A stretch of DNA of 64,000 bases from Emergencia sp. 1XD21-10. GTDB lineage: Bacteria > Bacillota > Clostridia > Peptostreptococcales > Anaerovoracaceae. The notes beneath the pieces were generated by a model, which ran no database searches, was not told the DNA's origin, and saw nothing but the letters and a program-made list of their open reading frames with translations. The position numbers and the translations under genes were made by a program. Shown here piece after piece: positions 40,359 through 50,353 of the stretch. Numbering within the stretch: position 1 is the first letter of the stretch; every line of letters begins with the position of its first letter. The stretch is taken from the NCBI RefSeq assembly GCF_009936045.1, contig NZ_QWEQ01000005.1:124001-188000 (forward strand). Reading direction: 5' to 3'.

Positions 40359-42284
40359 TTAATCTACCACTACGCCGTCTTCAGCTATGGTAGTAACGAT
40401 TTCACATCTTTCACCGTTTTCAGCGAACATAATCATGCCCTTAGATTCAAGACCCCGCAGCTTGCGCGGTTTCAGGTTGGCAACGATGATGACTTTCTTG
40501 CCTACCATTTCCTCCGGAGTAAAGTCTTCCGCAACGCCGGAGATAATCTGGCGGCGTTCTGTTCCCATCTTAATCTGGAAGACCAGAAGCTTATCAGCCT
40601 TCGGGTGCTTCTCTGCCTTTTCGATAAGACCTACACGGAAATCAATCTTGTCAAAATCATCGTATTCGATTTCCGGCTTCAATTCCAGCGGAATATTCTC
40701 TTCTTCAGGCTCTGCACCAGCCTTCTGCATAGCATCCAGTTCCTCAAGTTCCTTTTCGATATCAAGTCTCGGGAAAATGGCTTCACCCTTCTTCACCTGT
40801 TCCTGATACATCATATCGAAAGTAAACGCGTCTTCCCAGACCACATCCGCATACCACAGACCCATCTGCTTTCTAATCTTGTCAGAGGTAGTATGCATAA
40901 ACGGATGAATCAGAATGGAAATGATACGCAGAGACTCTGCCAGATTGTGCAGGCAGGTATCCAGTTCCGGCTTCTTTGCTTCGTCCTTTGCAAGAATCCA
41001 AGGTGCTTTTTCGTCGATATATTTATTGGCACGTCTAACAAGAATCCAGATTTCTTCCAGCGCCATATTGAACGCGAACTTGTCCATCTGTGCTTCCACC
41101 TTGGAGGCCGCGCCAGTCGCGATTGCTTTCAGGTCTTTGTCGATATCATCTTCCGTGTTGCTTTCCGGCACGACGCCGCCGCAGTATTTTTCAATCATGG
41201 AAGCCGTTCTGGACACCAGATTTCCAAGGTCGTTAGCAAGGTCGTAGTTCATCCGTTTCAGCATCACTTCATTGGTGAACACGCCGTCCTGTCCAAAGGT
41301 ATACTCGCGAAGCAGGAAATATTTCAGCGCGTCGATGCCATAACGGTCGATGAGCTTCACCGGGTCAACCACATTGCCCTTGGACTTGCTCATCTTGCCG
41401 CCTTCAAGAAGGAGCCATCCGTGTCCCAGTACCTGCTTCGGAATCGGCAAATCTAAAGACATCAGCATTGCGGGCCAGATAATGGAATGGAATCTAACAA
41501 TTTCTTTTCCTACAAGGTGCACATCAGCCGGCCAGTACTTTTCAAAGAGCGCCGGATCGTCAGGATAGCCCAAGGCAGTGATATAGTTTGAAAGTGCATC
41601 CAGCCATACATAGATAACATGCTTTTCATCAATTGGTACCTGAATACCCCAGTCAAAAGTAGAGCGGGAAATGCAAAGGTCATCAAGCCCCTGTCTGATA
41701 AATCCCAGCATTTCGTTTCTTCTGGTTTCAGGTTCAAGGAAATTGGTGTTTTCCAAAAGGTCAATCAGCTTGTCCTGATATTTGGAAAGTTTAAAGAAAT
41801 AAGCTTCTTCCTTGGCTTTCTGCACAGGTCTTCCGCAGTCCGGACAGCAGCCGTCTACAAGCTGACTTTCTGTCCAGAAAGATTCGCACGGCGTGCAGTA
41901 CAGACCTTCGTACTCGCCTTTATAGATATCGCCTTTTTCGTACATTTTATTAAAAATAGCCTGCACCCGCTTTACGTGTCTGTCCTCAGTGGTTCTGATA
42001 AAGTCATCATAAGAAATTTCCATGGTCTTCCACAGCTCTTTAATGCCAGCAACTACACCATCCACGTATTCCTGCGGGCTAACGCCCTTTTCTTCTGCAA
42101 TGGTCTGGATCTTCTGTCCATGCTCATCTGTTCCTGTAAGGAAACGCACGTCATAGCCTGACAGTCTCTTGAATCTTGCCATAGCGTCTGCCATAACTGT
42201 ACAGTATGTGTGTCCTATATGAAGGTTGGAGCTTGGATAGTAAATCGGGGTCGTAATATAATAAGTTCCCTTTTTCTCAGTCAT
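40359..42284 (-). CDS. metG: Methionyl-tRNA synthetase with C-terminal tRNA-binding domain
   Basis: Charges tRNA-Met with methionine. 641 aa: class I HIGH motif in SSNLHIGHTYC (about 19-27), zinc knuckle with CTPC and CCPDC, KMSKS loop in GGKMSKSKGN (about 295-304), anticodon-binding helices, and an EMAP/Arc1-type tRNA-binding domain in the last 110 residues (IDFRVGLIEKAEKHPKADKL). Length and domains are normal for Firmicutes. Confidence 0.97.
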   Translation of the reverse strand: MTEKKGTYYITTPIYYPSSNLHIGHTYCTVMADAMARFKRLSGYDVRFLTGTDEHGQKIQTIAEEKGVSPQEYVDGVVAGIKELWKTMEISYDDFIRTTEDRHVKRVQAIFNKMYEKGDIYKGEYEGLYCTPCESFWTESQLVDGCCPDCGRPVQKAKEEAYFFKLSKYQDKLIDLLENTNFLEPETRRNEMLGFIRQGLDDLCISRSTFDWGIQVPIDEKHVIYVWLDALSNYITALGYPDDPALFEKYWPADVHLVGKEIVRFHSIIWPAMLMSLDLPIPKQVLGHGWLLLEGGKMSKSKGNVVDPVKLIDRYGIDALKYFLLREYTFGQDGVFTNEVMLKRMNYDLANDLGNLVSRTASMIEKYCGGVVPESNTEDDIDKDLKAIATGAASKVEAQMDKFAFNMALEEIWILVRRANKYIDEKAPWILAKDEAKKPELDTCLHNLAESLRIISILIHPFMHTTSDKIRKQMGLWYADVVWEDAFTFDMMYQEQVKKGEAIFPRLDIEKELEELDAMQKAGAEPEEENIPLELKPEIEYDDFDKIDFRVGLIEKAEKHPKADKLLVFQIKMGTERRQIISGVAEDFTPEEMVGKKVIIVANLKPRKLRGLESKGMIMFAENGERCEIVTTIAEDGVVVD

Positions 42285-42413
42285 TTTCTATTCATTCCTT
42301 TCATCTCCTGCGCCGAATGGGGCGAGGCAGTTTCTATCTTTTAGGATACCACACAATGGTTGGGTTAGTCAAGAAAAGAGCATGCCACCATCTGACATGC
42401 TCCTTATCGCTTT

Positions 42414-42641
42414 TTATCCTTCTAAATCTTCTTCAGCCCAGTCATCTCTCGACCATTCTTCATCTGGCCAGTCTTCGTTCACAAAGATTTTCTTCATGAT
42501 GTGGTCCATACCCACTACCAACGTAGTTCCTGCCACAAAGCCTACACCTAAAATTGCAAGGGCTACCTTTGCTGCTGCAGACGTGCCGCTTTTTCTTCCT
42601 TTATCCGCCTTATTCGGCTCCAGTTTATTTTTCTTGCTCAT
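42414..42641 (-). CDS. Small single-pass membrane protein with acidic, Trp-rich tail
   Basis: 75 aa. Basic N terminus (SKKNKLEPNKADKGRKSG), one membrane segment (VALAILGVGFVAGTTLVVG), and an acidic tail with spaced tryptophans (EDWPDEEWSRDDWAEED). By the positive-inside rule the acidic tail is outside. No family recognised. A ribosome site (GGAGG) precedes ATG, so it is likely real. Confidence 0.7.
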   Translation of the reverse strand: MSKKNKLEPNKADKGRKSGTSAAAKVALAILGVGFVAGTTLVVGMDHIMKKIFVNEDWPDEEWSRDDWAEEDLEG

Positions 42642-42696
42642 TTCATTTCCTCCGTGGTCAAAATTCTCGACTCATCCACTTGATTTTCACTTTAAT

Positions 42697-43311
42697 TTAT
42701 CTATATGTTCTCTTATTAACGTATTCCACAATTAAGCTTGCAGCCTCTTCTTCTGAAATATAACTGCTGTTGATTGCCAAATTATAGTTGGAGAACTGCC
42801 CCCATTTCTGGCAGGTATGGTAGTTATAGTAGTTTGCACGAGCTTTGTCATAAGTATGCACTGTCTCCTTTGCATCGGCGGCATCAATGCCATAAACATC
42901 GATGCAACGGCGAATTCTGTCTTCCAGTTCCGCATAAACAAAGATATTCGTCACCCCTGGCATATCCTTGAGAATGTAATCAGCACACCTTCCGACGATG
43001 ACGCCTTCACCCTCCTCGCCAATCTGATTAATCACATCAAATTGGGTGATAAAAAGCTTTTCGTTAACGGAAACTGCCTCGCTCATCATGCCCTCACCGA
43101 AGTTCATTGCTGAAGAAAGGCTATACGAGAAGCTACTCTTTGCACGAAGCTCCGCGGTCTCCACAATTTCTCTGGATAATCCACTCTTTTCTACCGCCAT
43201 ATCGATAATCTCCTTATCGTAAAATGGCACGCCCAGTTTCTCCGCAACAAGTCTTCCGATAATGCGCCCACCGCTTCCGTACTCTCTGCTGATTGTAACT
43301 AGTTTCTTCAT
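42697..43311 (-). CDS. Cytidylate kinase-like family protein
   Basis: 204 aa P-loop kinase fold: ISREYGSGGRIIGRLVAEKL (modified Walker A), PFYDKEIID, and a lid region with RRCIDVYGIDAADAKETV. Resembles the cytidylate kinase-like family of Clostridia, which lacks parts of true Cmk. It could phosphorylate a nucleoside monophosphate or another small molecule; substrate not assignable. ATG at 43311 preferred. Confidence 0.85.
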   Translation of the reverse strand: MKKLVTISREYGSGGRIIGRLVAEKLGVPFYDKEIIDMAVEKSGLSREIVETAELRAKSSFSYSLSSAMNFGEGMMSEAVSVNEKLFITQFDVINQIGEEGEGVIVGRCADYILKDMPGVTNIFVYAELEDRIRRCIDVYGIDAADAKETVHTYDKARANYYNYHTCQKWGQFSNYNLAINSSYISEEEAASLIVEYVNKRTYR

Positions 43312-43376
43312 AAAAAACACCCTTTCTGTTCTCTATCCTATCCCTTTGGATACTTCTATTATACCGCAAAAGTGTT

Positions 43377-44381
43377 CTAAAGTGAAGAATAAATTCTCTC
43401 CGCGAAGGCGGCGGCTTTTTCTTCCAGATTTTCCACTTTTAGAATGCTTCCCGGATTATTAGCGGTTTCTACCAGAGCAAAATTTCCCGGTAAAATAAAG
43501 TTCTTGTTGAAATTCATCGCACCAATCACCTGCTCCGCCACAATATCTCCGCCGCTGTAGCCGGATATCACTAGAGCAAAGACTCTTTTCTTTGAGAAGT
43601 CGTGGGTGCGGAACACAGAGGTCAGCCGGTTAATAAAGGCTGTCAGGTTAGCGCTGACCGCATCATTGTAATTAGGGCAAACCATCACCAGCGTATCGCA
43701 TTTAATGATAGCAGGATAAACCTTTTCCACCATGACGCCGCCATAAAAGCAGTCGTCCTTTTCGCCAAAATGCAGACAGGTCTCGTATTTACAGCCGCGG
43801 CAGTCAAGGAGCTGACCGTTTCGCAGAGAAATCTCCTCCACCTCTACATCGTCATCAAAATATCTGCGTACCTTTTCCCAAAGAAGCAGACTGTTGGACG
43901 TCTTCCTGCTGCTAGCGTGAACCATCAACACTTTTTGCGTCTTTTCCCCATGAATTTCGAAAGAAAGAAGCCGCCGCACTAGTTTTTTCACCTGCCCGGC
44001 ATAAGCCTCCGCCAAATCCGTATGATTCACTTTGCTGATAATCTGAAAATTGTATAAGGATCCGGTTGCTTCCACCAGAGGTTTGCCAGGGAAAGTACAG
44101 CCTGCCATGTTTGCAGAAAATACCAGGCGCCGGGCGAGACTTTTGGTAAAAAGCTCTCCGCTGCCGTCCACAATTACTCCTGCACAAGCCCCTGCAAGGC
44201 AGTCCGGCACTTTGCGGAAATACTCCAGCATACGATAGTATTCCAAATTGATACCGGCTTCAGAAAGGCAGACAGCAAAGAGCAGTCTCCTGCCTCTGAG
44301 GTCGGTTCTTTCTAAATCGTCAGCGGTCAGAAGATATTCCGCCTTGACATTTTTAAGTGCTTCCGAAAGCACCTGATCCAT
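43377..44381 (-). CDS. FMN reductase-like flavoprotein with extra N-terminal domain
   Basis: 334 aa from ATG 44381 (ribosome site AAAGGGAAAG); TTG 44438 is a possible earlier start. The C-terminal 190 residues follow the NAD(P)H-dependent FMN reductase/flavodoxin fold: VLMVHASSRKTSNSLLL, a cysteine segment CRGCKYETCLHFGEKDDC, and VMVCPNYNDAVSANLTAFI. The N-terminal 150 residues (ERTDLRGRRLLFAVCLSEAG, GACAGVIVDGSGELFTKSL) are not recognised. Likely a cytoplasmic oxidoreductase. It follows the dehydrogenase-like gene at 44464 closely. Confidence 0.8.
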   Translation of the reverse strand: MDQVLSEALKNVKAEYLLTADDLERTDLRGRRLLFAVCLSEAGINLEYYRMLEYFRKVPDCLAGACAGVIVDGSGELFTKSLARRLVFSANMAGCTFPGKPLVEATGSLYNFQIISKVNHTDLAEAYAGQVKKLVRRLLSFEIHGEKTQKVLMVHASSRKTSNSLLLWEKVRRYFDDDVEVEEISLRNGQLLDCRGCKYETCLHFGEKDDCFYGGVMVEKVYPAIIKCDTLVMVCPNYNDAVSANLTAFINRLTSVFRTHDFSKKRVFALVISGYSGGDIVAEQVIGAMNFNKNFILPGNFALVETANNPGSILKVENLEEKAAAFAERIYSSL

Positions 44382-44463
44382 CCGACTTTCCCTTTTAAAT
44401 TCTTTGCAAAACGGTTTAATCACTGTTAGCAAATTCAATCGCCTCTTTTCCTTTTCACATACG

Positions 44464-45447
44464 TCATTTTAAAGTCAACAGATGTCCATATGCCTTTTTA
44501 ATTCGTTCATACAGCGCCTCCGGCAAAGATAAATCCTCGTAGACAGGACCGTCTGCCTCCATACGGTTTTTAATGCCGAGAAAAGCGCCGGTATTCTCAT
44601 CTCCCAGATATAGAGAGCTGTAGTGCCACGCTCCCCGCAAAGTCAGCAGAATAGAGATGGCAGCAGATGAGATAGCAGGCGCGATATACGGCTTAAAGCC
44701 TAGCTCCCGAACCGCTACATTGGCATTCACCGTCAGCGCAGTCAGCTCCTTTGACAGTTCGTCGTCGTAATGCAAAATGCTGTCTGCAATCACCAAATCT
44801 TCTCCGTGAGGTCCGAAAGCGCGCCCCTCTTCTCGATAATGCGCCAGCCTTTGGTCTTTTCCAGCAAAATATAAAGCTCTTGCATTCATGACCCCCAAGC
44901 CGTAGCCCTGGATCTGGGAAGGCGCAAGACCGCTGGAAGTAAGAAATGTCTTGCAAAGTGGATCTACGGGGTCTGATACCACTGCCACCAGTCCTTTGAA
45001 ACCGGTGTCAGCCGCCATTTTTCCGTAGCGACTGATTAGTTCCTTATTTGCTTCAAGCTGTGCCATGCGCACATCGCCTTGACTTCCCAGCGGCGGCACA
45101 CCTTTGCTTGCACAGAAAACAAACACATCACAGTCAAAGAGCTGTTCTTCGGCTACAGGCGCAACCTGCGGCAGCGATCCTGCCTCCTCAAAAGGATAGG
45201 AAATCTGATTCATTTCCATCTCAAGGCGCTGCAGGTTTTCCGCTGAAAGGTCGCAAATACCGATGGACGAAATCACATCACCACCCAGCAGCTTCAGCCC
45301 CAGAAGAACTGTTCTTCCCACGTCGCCGAGAGCCAGAACGTTAACCCGGTGCTTCTTCCCAGGCCTGACCGGTGCGCAGCCGCCTCGCTGCAAGCTGACA
45401 GGGTTCTTCACCCCCGCTTCCTTCCATAAATCTTCAATTCGTTTCAT
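44464..45447 (-). CDS. Lactate/malate dehydrogenase-like protein
   Basis: 327 aa. N-terminal NAD-binding strand VNVLALGDVGRTVLLGLKLL, VSDPVDPL, and a catalytic-His-like segment AFGPHGEDLVI correspond to LDH/MDH landmarks. The substrate-loop Arg pattern is unclear, so substrate is open. It lies between the 1589-aa fusion protein gene (16 bp) and the flavoprotein gene on the same strand, possibly one operon. Confidence 0.75.
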   Translation of the reverse strand: MKRIEDLWKEAGVKNPVSLQRGGCAPVRPGKKHRVNVLALGDVGRTVLLGLKLLGGDVISSIGICDLSAENLQRLEMEMNQISYPFEEAGSLPQVAPVAEEQLFDCDVFVFCASKGVPPLGSQGDVRMAQLEANKELISRYGKMAADTGFKGLVAVVSDPVDPLCKTFLTSSGLAPSQIQGYGLGVMNARALYFAGKDQRLAHYREEGRAFGPHGEDLVIADSILHYDDELSKELTALTVNANVAVRELGFKPYIAPAISSAAISILLTLRGAWHYSSLYLGDENTGAFLGIKNRMEADGPVYEDLSLPEALYERIKKAYGHLLTLK

Positions 45448-45463
45448 ATTCTTCCGTTCCTTT

Positions 45464-48400
45464 TTATCCTTTCAGCCGCATACGAATCAGCTTTTCAATA
45501 TCGTTTTCCACATAAGCAGACGGCGCCAGATTTTCATCGTAGCTGATGCCATTTCCAATGTCCGGACGCCGCGGATAGGTGATAACCTCGCCCAGACGTT
45601 TCAGCGTCAGCTTTCTTTCAAAGGTGGCCTGATACTCCTGCTCCAATACCTTCAAAATGTCTCTGGCATTTTCCAGACAGGTCATGGAATAATCGAAGAC
45701 CGCCTCTGTTCCGGCCTTGATAAAGGTAGGCATAGTGTACGGCAAAATCAGATTAATAGATGAATCTGCGTCTTTTGCCATGCTGTCGCCGCCGATAAAC
45801 GGATAACTGTCCCTCTCATTAATCCAAACCTGTAGGCTCGGCAGGAAATATGCACTCTCTGCCTTTCTGTTTCTCACCGCCATTAAATCTCTGCCATTTC
45901 CGGTCATAACACCCACAATAATTTCCTTTACCTCTACCTGATTCTGTTTCAAAATCGGGTCTAAAATATTCATGCGGTAACCTTTGTGCAAAAGATCATC
46001 AATCAGGATAATCGGGCGATTAAAAGACTTGATTGTCTTCGCTTGATTGTCAAGTGCCGCATAATGCTTCATCTCCGCAATATTGAAATGGCTCAAATCG
46101 CTGTCAAAATATTTTTCCGTGTGCAGCGCCTTTGTTACTGTATTCGGCACCACCACGTCCGCCAGCGCCTTTCCAAAAGGCACCGACATGTACGGACCGC
46201 GCTGCCTGTTTTTCGCAGGTTCCACTGGCACGCCGTTGAGCTTAGCAACCTTTCCGATAATCTTGTTGTGCACCGCGCTGGTATTAAAGGAAAGCACCAG
46301 CTGTCCGTGATAAATCCCCGTCAGCACCCGAAGCATTTTGTTATGTGCCTCGTCAAGAGCATGCAGTACCTTAGGATTTTTGTTCAGCGGATTCTTAATC
46401 ACAGTTTCAACATCGCGGAACACCACAATCGGCGAGCGCATGTCTACCGCATAAATCGGCGTCTGGCTGCCCGCTTCTGCAATATTGATAAAGCCTTGCC
46501 TGCGCAGCGCCTCAATAACCCGTGGATTATATCCTGCTTCATCAGCCGGATGATATACCACATATGCAAAGTCTCTCGCCAAAAGCTCCGTTAGAATTTC
46601 TGTAATAAGAATCTGATTTACATTGGAAATCGCCCTTCCCTTCCCTACAAAGAGAGCGCCGATAACTGCAATACCGCCGGTGGCTTTATCTCTGATGTGA
46701 GAAGCGATAGCAGGATCACCAAACTCCGCAAGAAGCTGGCTGGTTTCCACCCTGTGGGCAGCTGCAAATGCCGCCATCTTCTTCTGTCTCACACCGTTTT
46801 CAATATAAAGCGTACGCACGCCTTGCCGCGACAAATATGTCTTGATTCGCTCCATATCGTAGCCACGGGAAATCAAATCCTCTCTGATTCTATCAAGACT
46901 ATCCACATCTCTGTGCTCGTAGCTGCTGATTGTAATCTCCTTTGCCTGCAGCACATGTTTATATGCAGGCTCTCTAAGATAGAGATTTCTGTCGTAAATA
47001 TAATTTTGCGCCACCGTATCAATCAGGTTGGAAATATCCCTGTTGAGGTCAATATTCTCTCTAATTCTGGTGGAACTGATATCTTCGTAGTATTTTTTCA
47101 GCCGCAGGTAAACCACCTCACCAGTAATCGGATAGCCCTTTTCTTCCTCTGCACCCTCCTTCTGCTCACCTGATTCTCTGGCAAAAGCGATGTGATTCAG
47201 GGTGTGAATAGAATCAGTCTCCGGCGGTGCTTTGTAGCAGGAAGCGTTCTTAATCACGTCAGTACCTACTGCAATATAAAGTTCCTTGCCGCAGAAAGTA
47301 TCCTTCAGCACCTTGATATCCTGTGGATTTGCGATATTAACCGGAATATCCTCCGGGAACACATAGATATCCGCCTCGTCAGCCACTGACATATTCATGA
47401 TTTTTCTTCTCTGCAGTCTCGGCTGAGTGTTCTTCGACCATGAAAACTCATCAAGAGCCATATACACCGTAAATCCCATATCACGAATCGTAGTGGCGAC
47501 AGCCTTGTGTCCCAAGCTGAATGGGTCGAAGGTGCCCGGAAAAAATGCCACCTTGCGACTTTGCTGAAAATCAAAATTCCCCGTTTCAATCTGATTTTGA
47601 CCGATATATCTGTAAATGTGATTCAAAACCGCCGCATTATTATAAAAGTCCAATGGGTCTTCCGTCTTTTCAGAAAGCAGCACTGCCAGTTTCTTATAAC
47701 ACTGACAGAAAAGCTCGTTCTTTTCAGCAAGACTCAGCACTTCACTGCCAAAAACTCTGGTGCCAAGAATCCAGAAAGCCTCCTCCGAACAGACATGATT
47801 ATAGCTGGCATAAGCTTTCACCAGCAGATTGAGAAGTCTGAAACGGCGTTTCTCAGAGGTATTACCTTTCTCATAAAAATTCTCTTTATAAACAGAATAG
47901 TGCTCCAACATTACTCCAAGAGTGTTTACCACAGAAGATGCCGTCATTTCATTTCCAGTTTCCAGAATCTTTTGGAGCTCATCGATGGACTCATCCAGTT
48001 CCTTTGGCGGCAAATAGAGCATGATAACACCCAGGTAATCCGGAATGTATTTAGAAAACTGATAATCGCCCAGTTCCAACCCGTTAAACAGTTCTACGGT
48101 CAACTCATTTCTCTGCTCCGGCGGCATTTTTGCAATCATATGAAGCAATCCCTCTCCGGCAGCACGGCGCACCGTCACAGTCTCGCTGACTTTTACCAAA
48201 TTGGAAAGATGCGTCGCTACATGAAGCAGTTTTCCTCTGTCACCGCTGCCTATGGCGTGTTTCAGCATAAAACCAATATTTGCCACCTTTTGAATCCACG
48301 GTGTGCCCGTCTTCAAGTCGTCAAGAAACATGGCTGCAAGCTGCTTATCAAAGTCCTCGTCTTTTGGCAGTTTCATCAGCATTCGCAGGTCAGTGTCATA

Positions 48401-50233
48401 ACGCTCTTCCGTATAGGCGTCAAAATAACAGCGTGCTGCAGAAAGAACGCCGATATCCACGCTCCTGGAAAACCTTCCAAAACTGCCTTTTAGAAAGCTG
48501 CTCATAACGGCAACAAAGCTTTCTGTACACAAACTGCGGTCAATCACTGCCGCCGCATCAAGAAGCACCATGGCGGTGCTTTCCGTATGATTTTCCGTAT
48601 CCTGGTAAAATTTTTCCAGAATGTCAAAATATTTATGCCTGCAAGACGGCTTGCAGTGGTTCACCGTAGCTCTGACGAAGCTGTCCAACGTGTTGGAAAT
48701 CCACTTCTTATGCTGATCCGTCAGCTTATATGAAGGGTTTAAAATCTTCGTCAGATACTGTTCCCAAAGGGTCAGATTGCTGACAAGGAGGTCCGGCAAG
48801 GTGATATCAGTCGGCACTTCTTTCTTGTACTCTTCGCTAAAGCCTGCGACCATGCAGCCCATAATTTCTGCTGCCCGACTTCTGATGTCGCTTTCCTTAT
48901 GAGAAAGCAGTTCATAGAGAAATTTCAGTGTTAAAAGCTTTTGCTTTTCCGTCATATAGGTGGAGTACTCCCCCAAAATACTGATATAGGTTCGCAGATT
49001 CTTCCACTGCTGCTCACTTCTAGCAGCTTCTATGAGGCTGGCAAACTCGCTGTCCTGGTGGAAGCGACTCATCAGCCTGATGTTATGTCCGATGGCAGAA
49101 AACTTCAGTTGGTTGACAATCTCTTCTCCCTCCAAAAGAACAATTTCGCGAACCTTCGGATGCGGCGCTTCTTTCGGCTCTGTCGCAAAATCCTCTGGAA
49201 GTTCTGTCTGCACTCCGTTTTCTTCCATATAATTCTCAAAGTCTTTCAGTTTGTCGTAAACCTTTTGGTAGCGAAGCTTTTTCGCATCGTCCACATTATC
49301 CAGCTTGCCCAAAATCACGTCATAGGCTTCAGCAAGACTGTAAAAATGCACCACTTCCTCGCCTTTTTCATTTCGGCTGCTCTTCACGCGGAAGTCTGCA
49401 TAAATCAAAAGCAACGACTCTACAGACAGGTTTTCAAGCTCCAAATCCCAAGTAGAGTGATTGGCTGCAATATGGCCAATGGTCGGCATATGAAAACGGT
49501 TATAGCACAAATCGGTATAGTAATAATGAAGGTAAGGGATTCTCTTTTCCTCACTTTTGCGGCAGCCGTATTTTCCGATATCGTGGCCTGCCGCCGCACC
49601 GGAAACCAGCGCCAAATCCACAGGCACCCCAGCCTTTGCAAGCTGTCTTGCTGCAAACATGGCGACGTAATGAACCCCGCTGATATGCCCAAGGGTGTTA
49701 AAAGGCGTAATATCAATACCGATACGCATAAACTCATAAACGTATTTACTTTTTACCAGCTTGTGCATGTGGATATATTCCTGGGTATAACCCTTTTCCT
49801 CCACCTCGCTGTCTGTGAGAAACTGCATATCCTTGGTCGGGTCGAAAGGAAGATGCTCCCGCTCAAAGCTATATACGCTGCGAAGAATCTGCAAAAGCCA
49901 GCTTCTTCCATCGTGGTAAAAAGCTGCGCCGTCAGGTTCTCCCATCTCCGGAAATAGCTGGGCAAGAAGATAGCTGTAGCAGTGGCGCAGCCATCCTTCC
50001 TCCGGTTCCTCCGAAAGCTGCGGAATAATCTTTTTTACGGCAGCCAAAACATCTTGCGCATTGCATCGTTTATTTGCGATTCCAATTGCTGCAAGGTCTG
50101 CCGCCATGTGCTTCCACCGCTGTTTCTGCAGATTCTGCTCCATCTCTTTTCGGGAAACTCCGATTTCTTTTAAAAATGCTTTGTCCGTCAAATTCCGGCA
50201 CAATGTTTCGTGGATTAAAACTTCCGTTTTCAT
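45464..50233 (-). CDS. 1589-aa fusion: HD domain, helical repeats, NadD-like adenylyltransferase, acyltransferase-like and phosphoribosyltransferase domains
   Basis: Domains in order: HD hydrolase-like region (about 180-260, H183/H188 and HD at 217-218 in AAAGHDIGKYG, further His in IGHIAANHS); a long alpha-helical, HEAT-like region (about 370-880); a NadD-type nucleotidyltransferase with GTFDPFSLGH (about 897-908) and VGTDVIKNASCY; a GNAT-like stretch (about 1170-1260, NPRVIEALRRQGF); and a type I phosphoribosyltransferase with PRPP loop IILIDDLLHKG (about 1404-1414). Every signature is intact, suggesting a multi-step enzyme of nucleotide or cofactor chemistry. No characterised homologue is known to me. 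The downstream dehydrogenase-like gene is probably cotranscribed. Confidence 0.8.
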   Translation of the reverse strand: MKTEVLIHETLCRNLTDKAFLKEIGVSRKEMEQNLQKQRWKHMAADLAAIGIANKRCNAQDVLAAVKKIIPQLSEEPEEGWLRHCYSYLLAQLFPEMGEPDGAAFYHDGRSWLLQILRSVYSFEREHLPFDPTKDMQFLTDSEVEEKGYTQEYIHMHKLVKSKYVYEFMRIGIDITPFNTLGHISGVHYVAMFAARQLAKAGVPVDLALVSGAAAGHDIGKYGCRKSEEKRIPYLHYYYTDLCYNRFHMPTIGHIAANHSTWDLELENLSVESLLLIYADFRVKSSRNEKGEEVVHFYSLAEAYDVILGKLDNVDDAKKLRYQKVYDKLKDFENYMEENGVQTELPEDFATEPKEAPHPKVREIVLLEGEEIVNQLKFSAIGHNIRLMSRFHQDSEFASLIEAARSEQQWKNLRTYISILGEYSTYMTEKQKLLTLKFLYELLSHKESDIRSRAAEIMGCMVAGFSEEYKKEVPTDITLPDLLVSNLTLWEQYLTKILNPSYKLTDQHKKWISNTLDSFVRATVNHCKPSCRHKYFDILEKFYQDTENHTESTAMVLLDAAAVIDRSLCTESFVAVMSSFLKGSFGRFSRSVDIGVLSAARCYFDAYTEERYDTDLRMLMKLPKDEDFDKQLAAMFLDDLKTGTPWIQKVANIGFMLKHAIGSGDRGKLLHVATHLSNLVKVSETVTVRRAAGEGLLHMIAKMPPEQRNELTVELFNGLELGDYQFSKYIPDYLGVIMLYLPPKELDESIDELQKILETGNEMTASSVVNTLGVMLEHYSVYKENFYEKGNTSEKRRFRLLNLLVKAYASYNHVCSEEAFWILGTRVFGSEVLSLAEKNELFCQCYKKLAVLLSEKTEDPLDFYNNAAVLNHIYRYIGQNQIETGNFDFQQSRKVAFFPGTFDPFSLGHKAVATTIRDMGFTVYMALDEFSWSKNTQPRLQRRKIMNMSVADEADIYVFPEDIPVNIANPQDIKVLKDTFCGKELYIAVGTDVIKNASCYKAPPETDSIHTLNHIAFARESGEQKEGAEEEKGYPITGEVVYLRLKKYYEDISSTRIRENIDLNRDISNLIDTVAQNYIYDRNLYLREPAYKHVLQAKEITISSYEHRDVDSLDRIREDLISRGYDMERIKTYLSRQGVRTLYIENGVRQKKMAAFAAAHRVETSQLLAEFGDPAIASHIRDKATGGIAVIGALFVGKGRAISNVNQILITEILTELLARDFAYVVYHPADEAGYNPRVIEALRRQGFINIAEAGSQTPIYAVDMRSPIVVFRDVETVIKNPLNKNPKVLHALDEAHNKMLRVLTGIYHGQLVLSFNTSAVHNKIIGKVAKLNGVPVEPAKNRQRGPYMSVPFGKALADVVVPNTVTKALHTEKYFDSDLSHFNIAEMKHYAALDNQAKTIKSFNRPIILIDDLLHKGYRMNILDPILKQNQVEVKEIIVGVMTGNGRDLMAVRNRKAESAYFLPSLQVWINERDSYPFIGGDSMAKDADSSINLILPYTMPTFIKAGTEAVFDYSMTCLENARDILKVLEQEYQATFERKLTLKRLGEVITYPRRPDIGNGISYDENLAPSAYVENDIEKLIRMRLKG

Positions 50234-50353
50234 AAGCCTTCCCCCTGGATTTGCACATATTATTTCTTATTATATCACGTTATTCAAACCGAGAAAATCC
50301 ATTTTCACATCTGTACGCCTATTTTTCCAAAAAAGCAGCTGAAGCATTTTTTG

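Noticed and set aside
40344-41456. 370-codon plus-strand frame
   Set aside because: Entirely antisense to metG, whose protein is clearly recognisable; composition is a shadow of the real gene.
47507-48493. 328-codon plus-strand frame, and 48941-49957
   Set aside because: Both are antisense shadows of the 1589-aa fusion gene.
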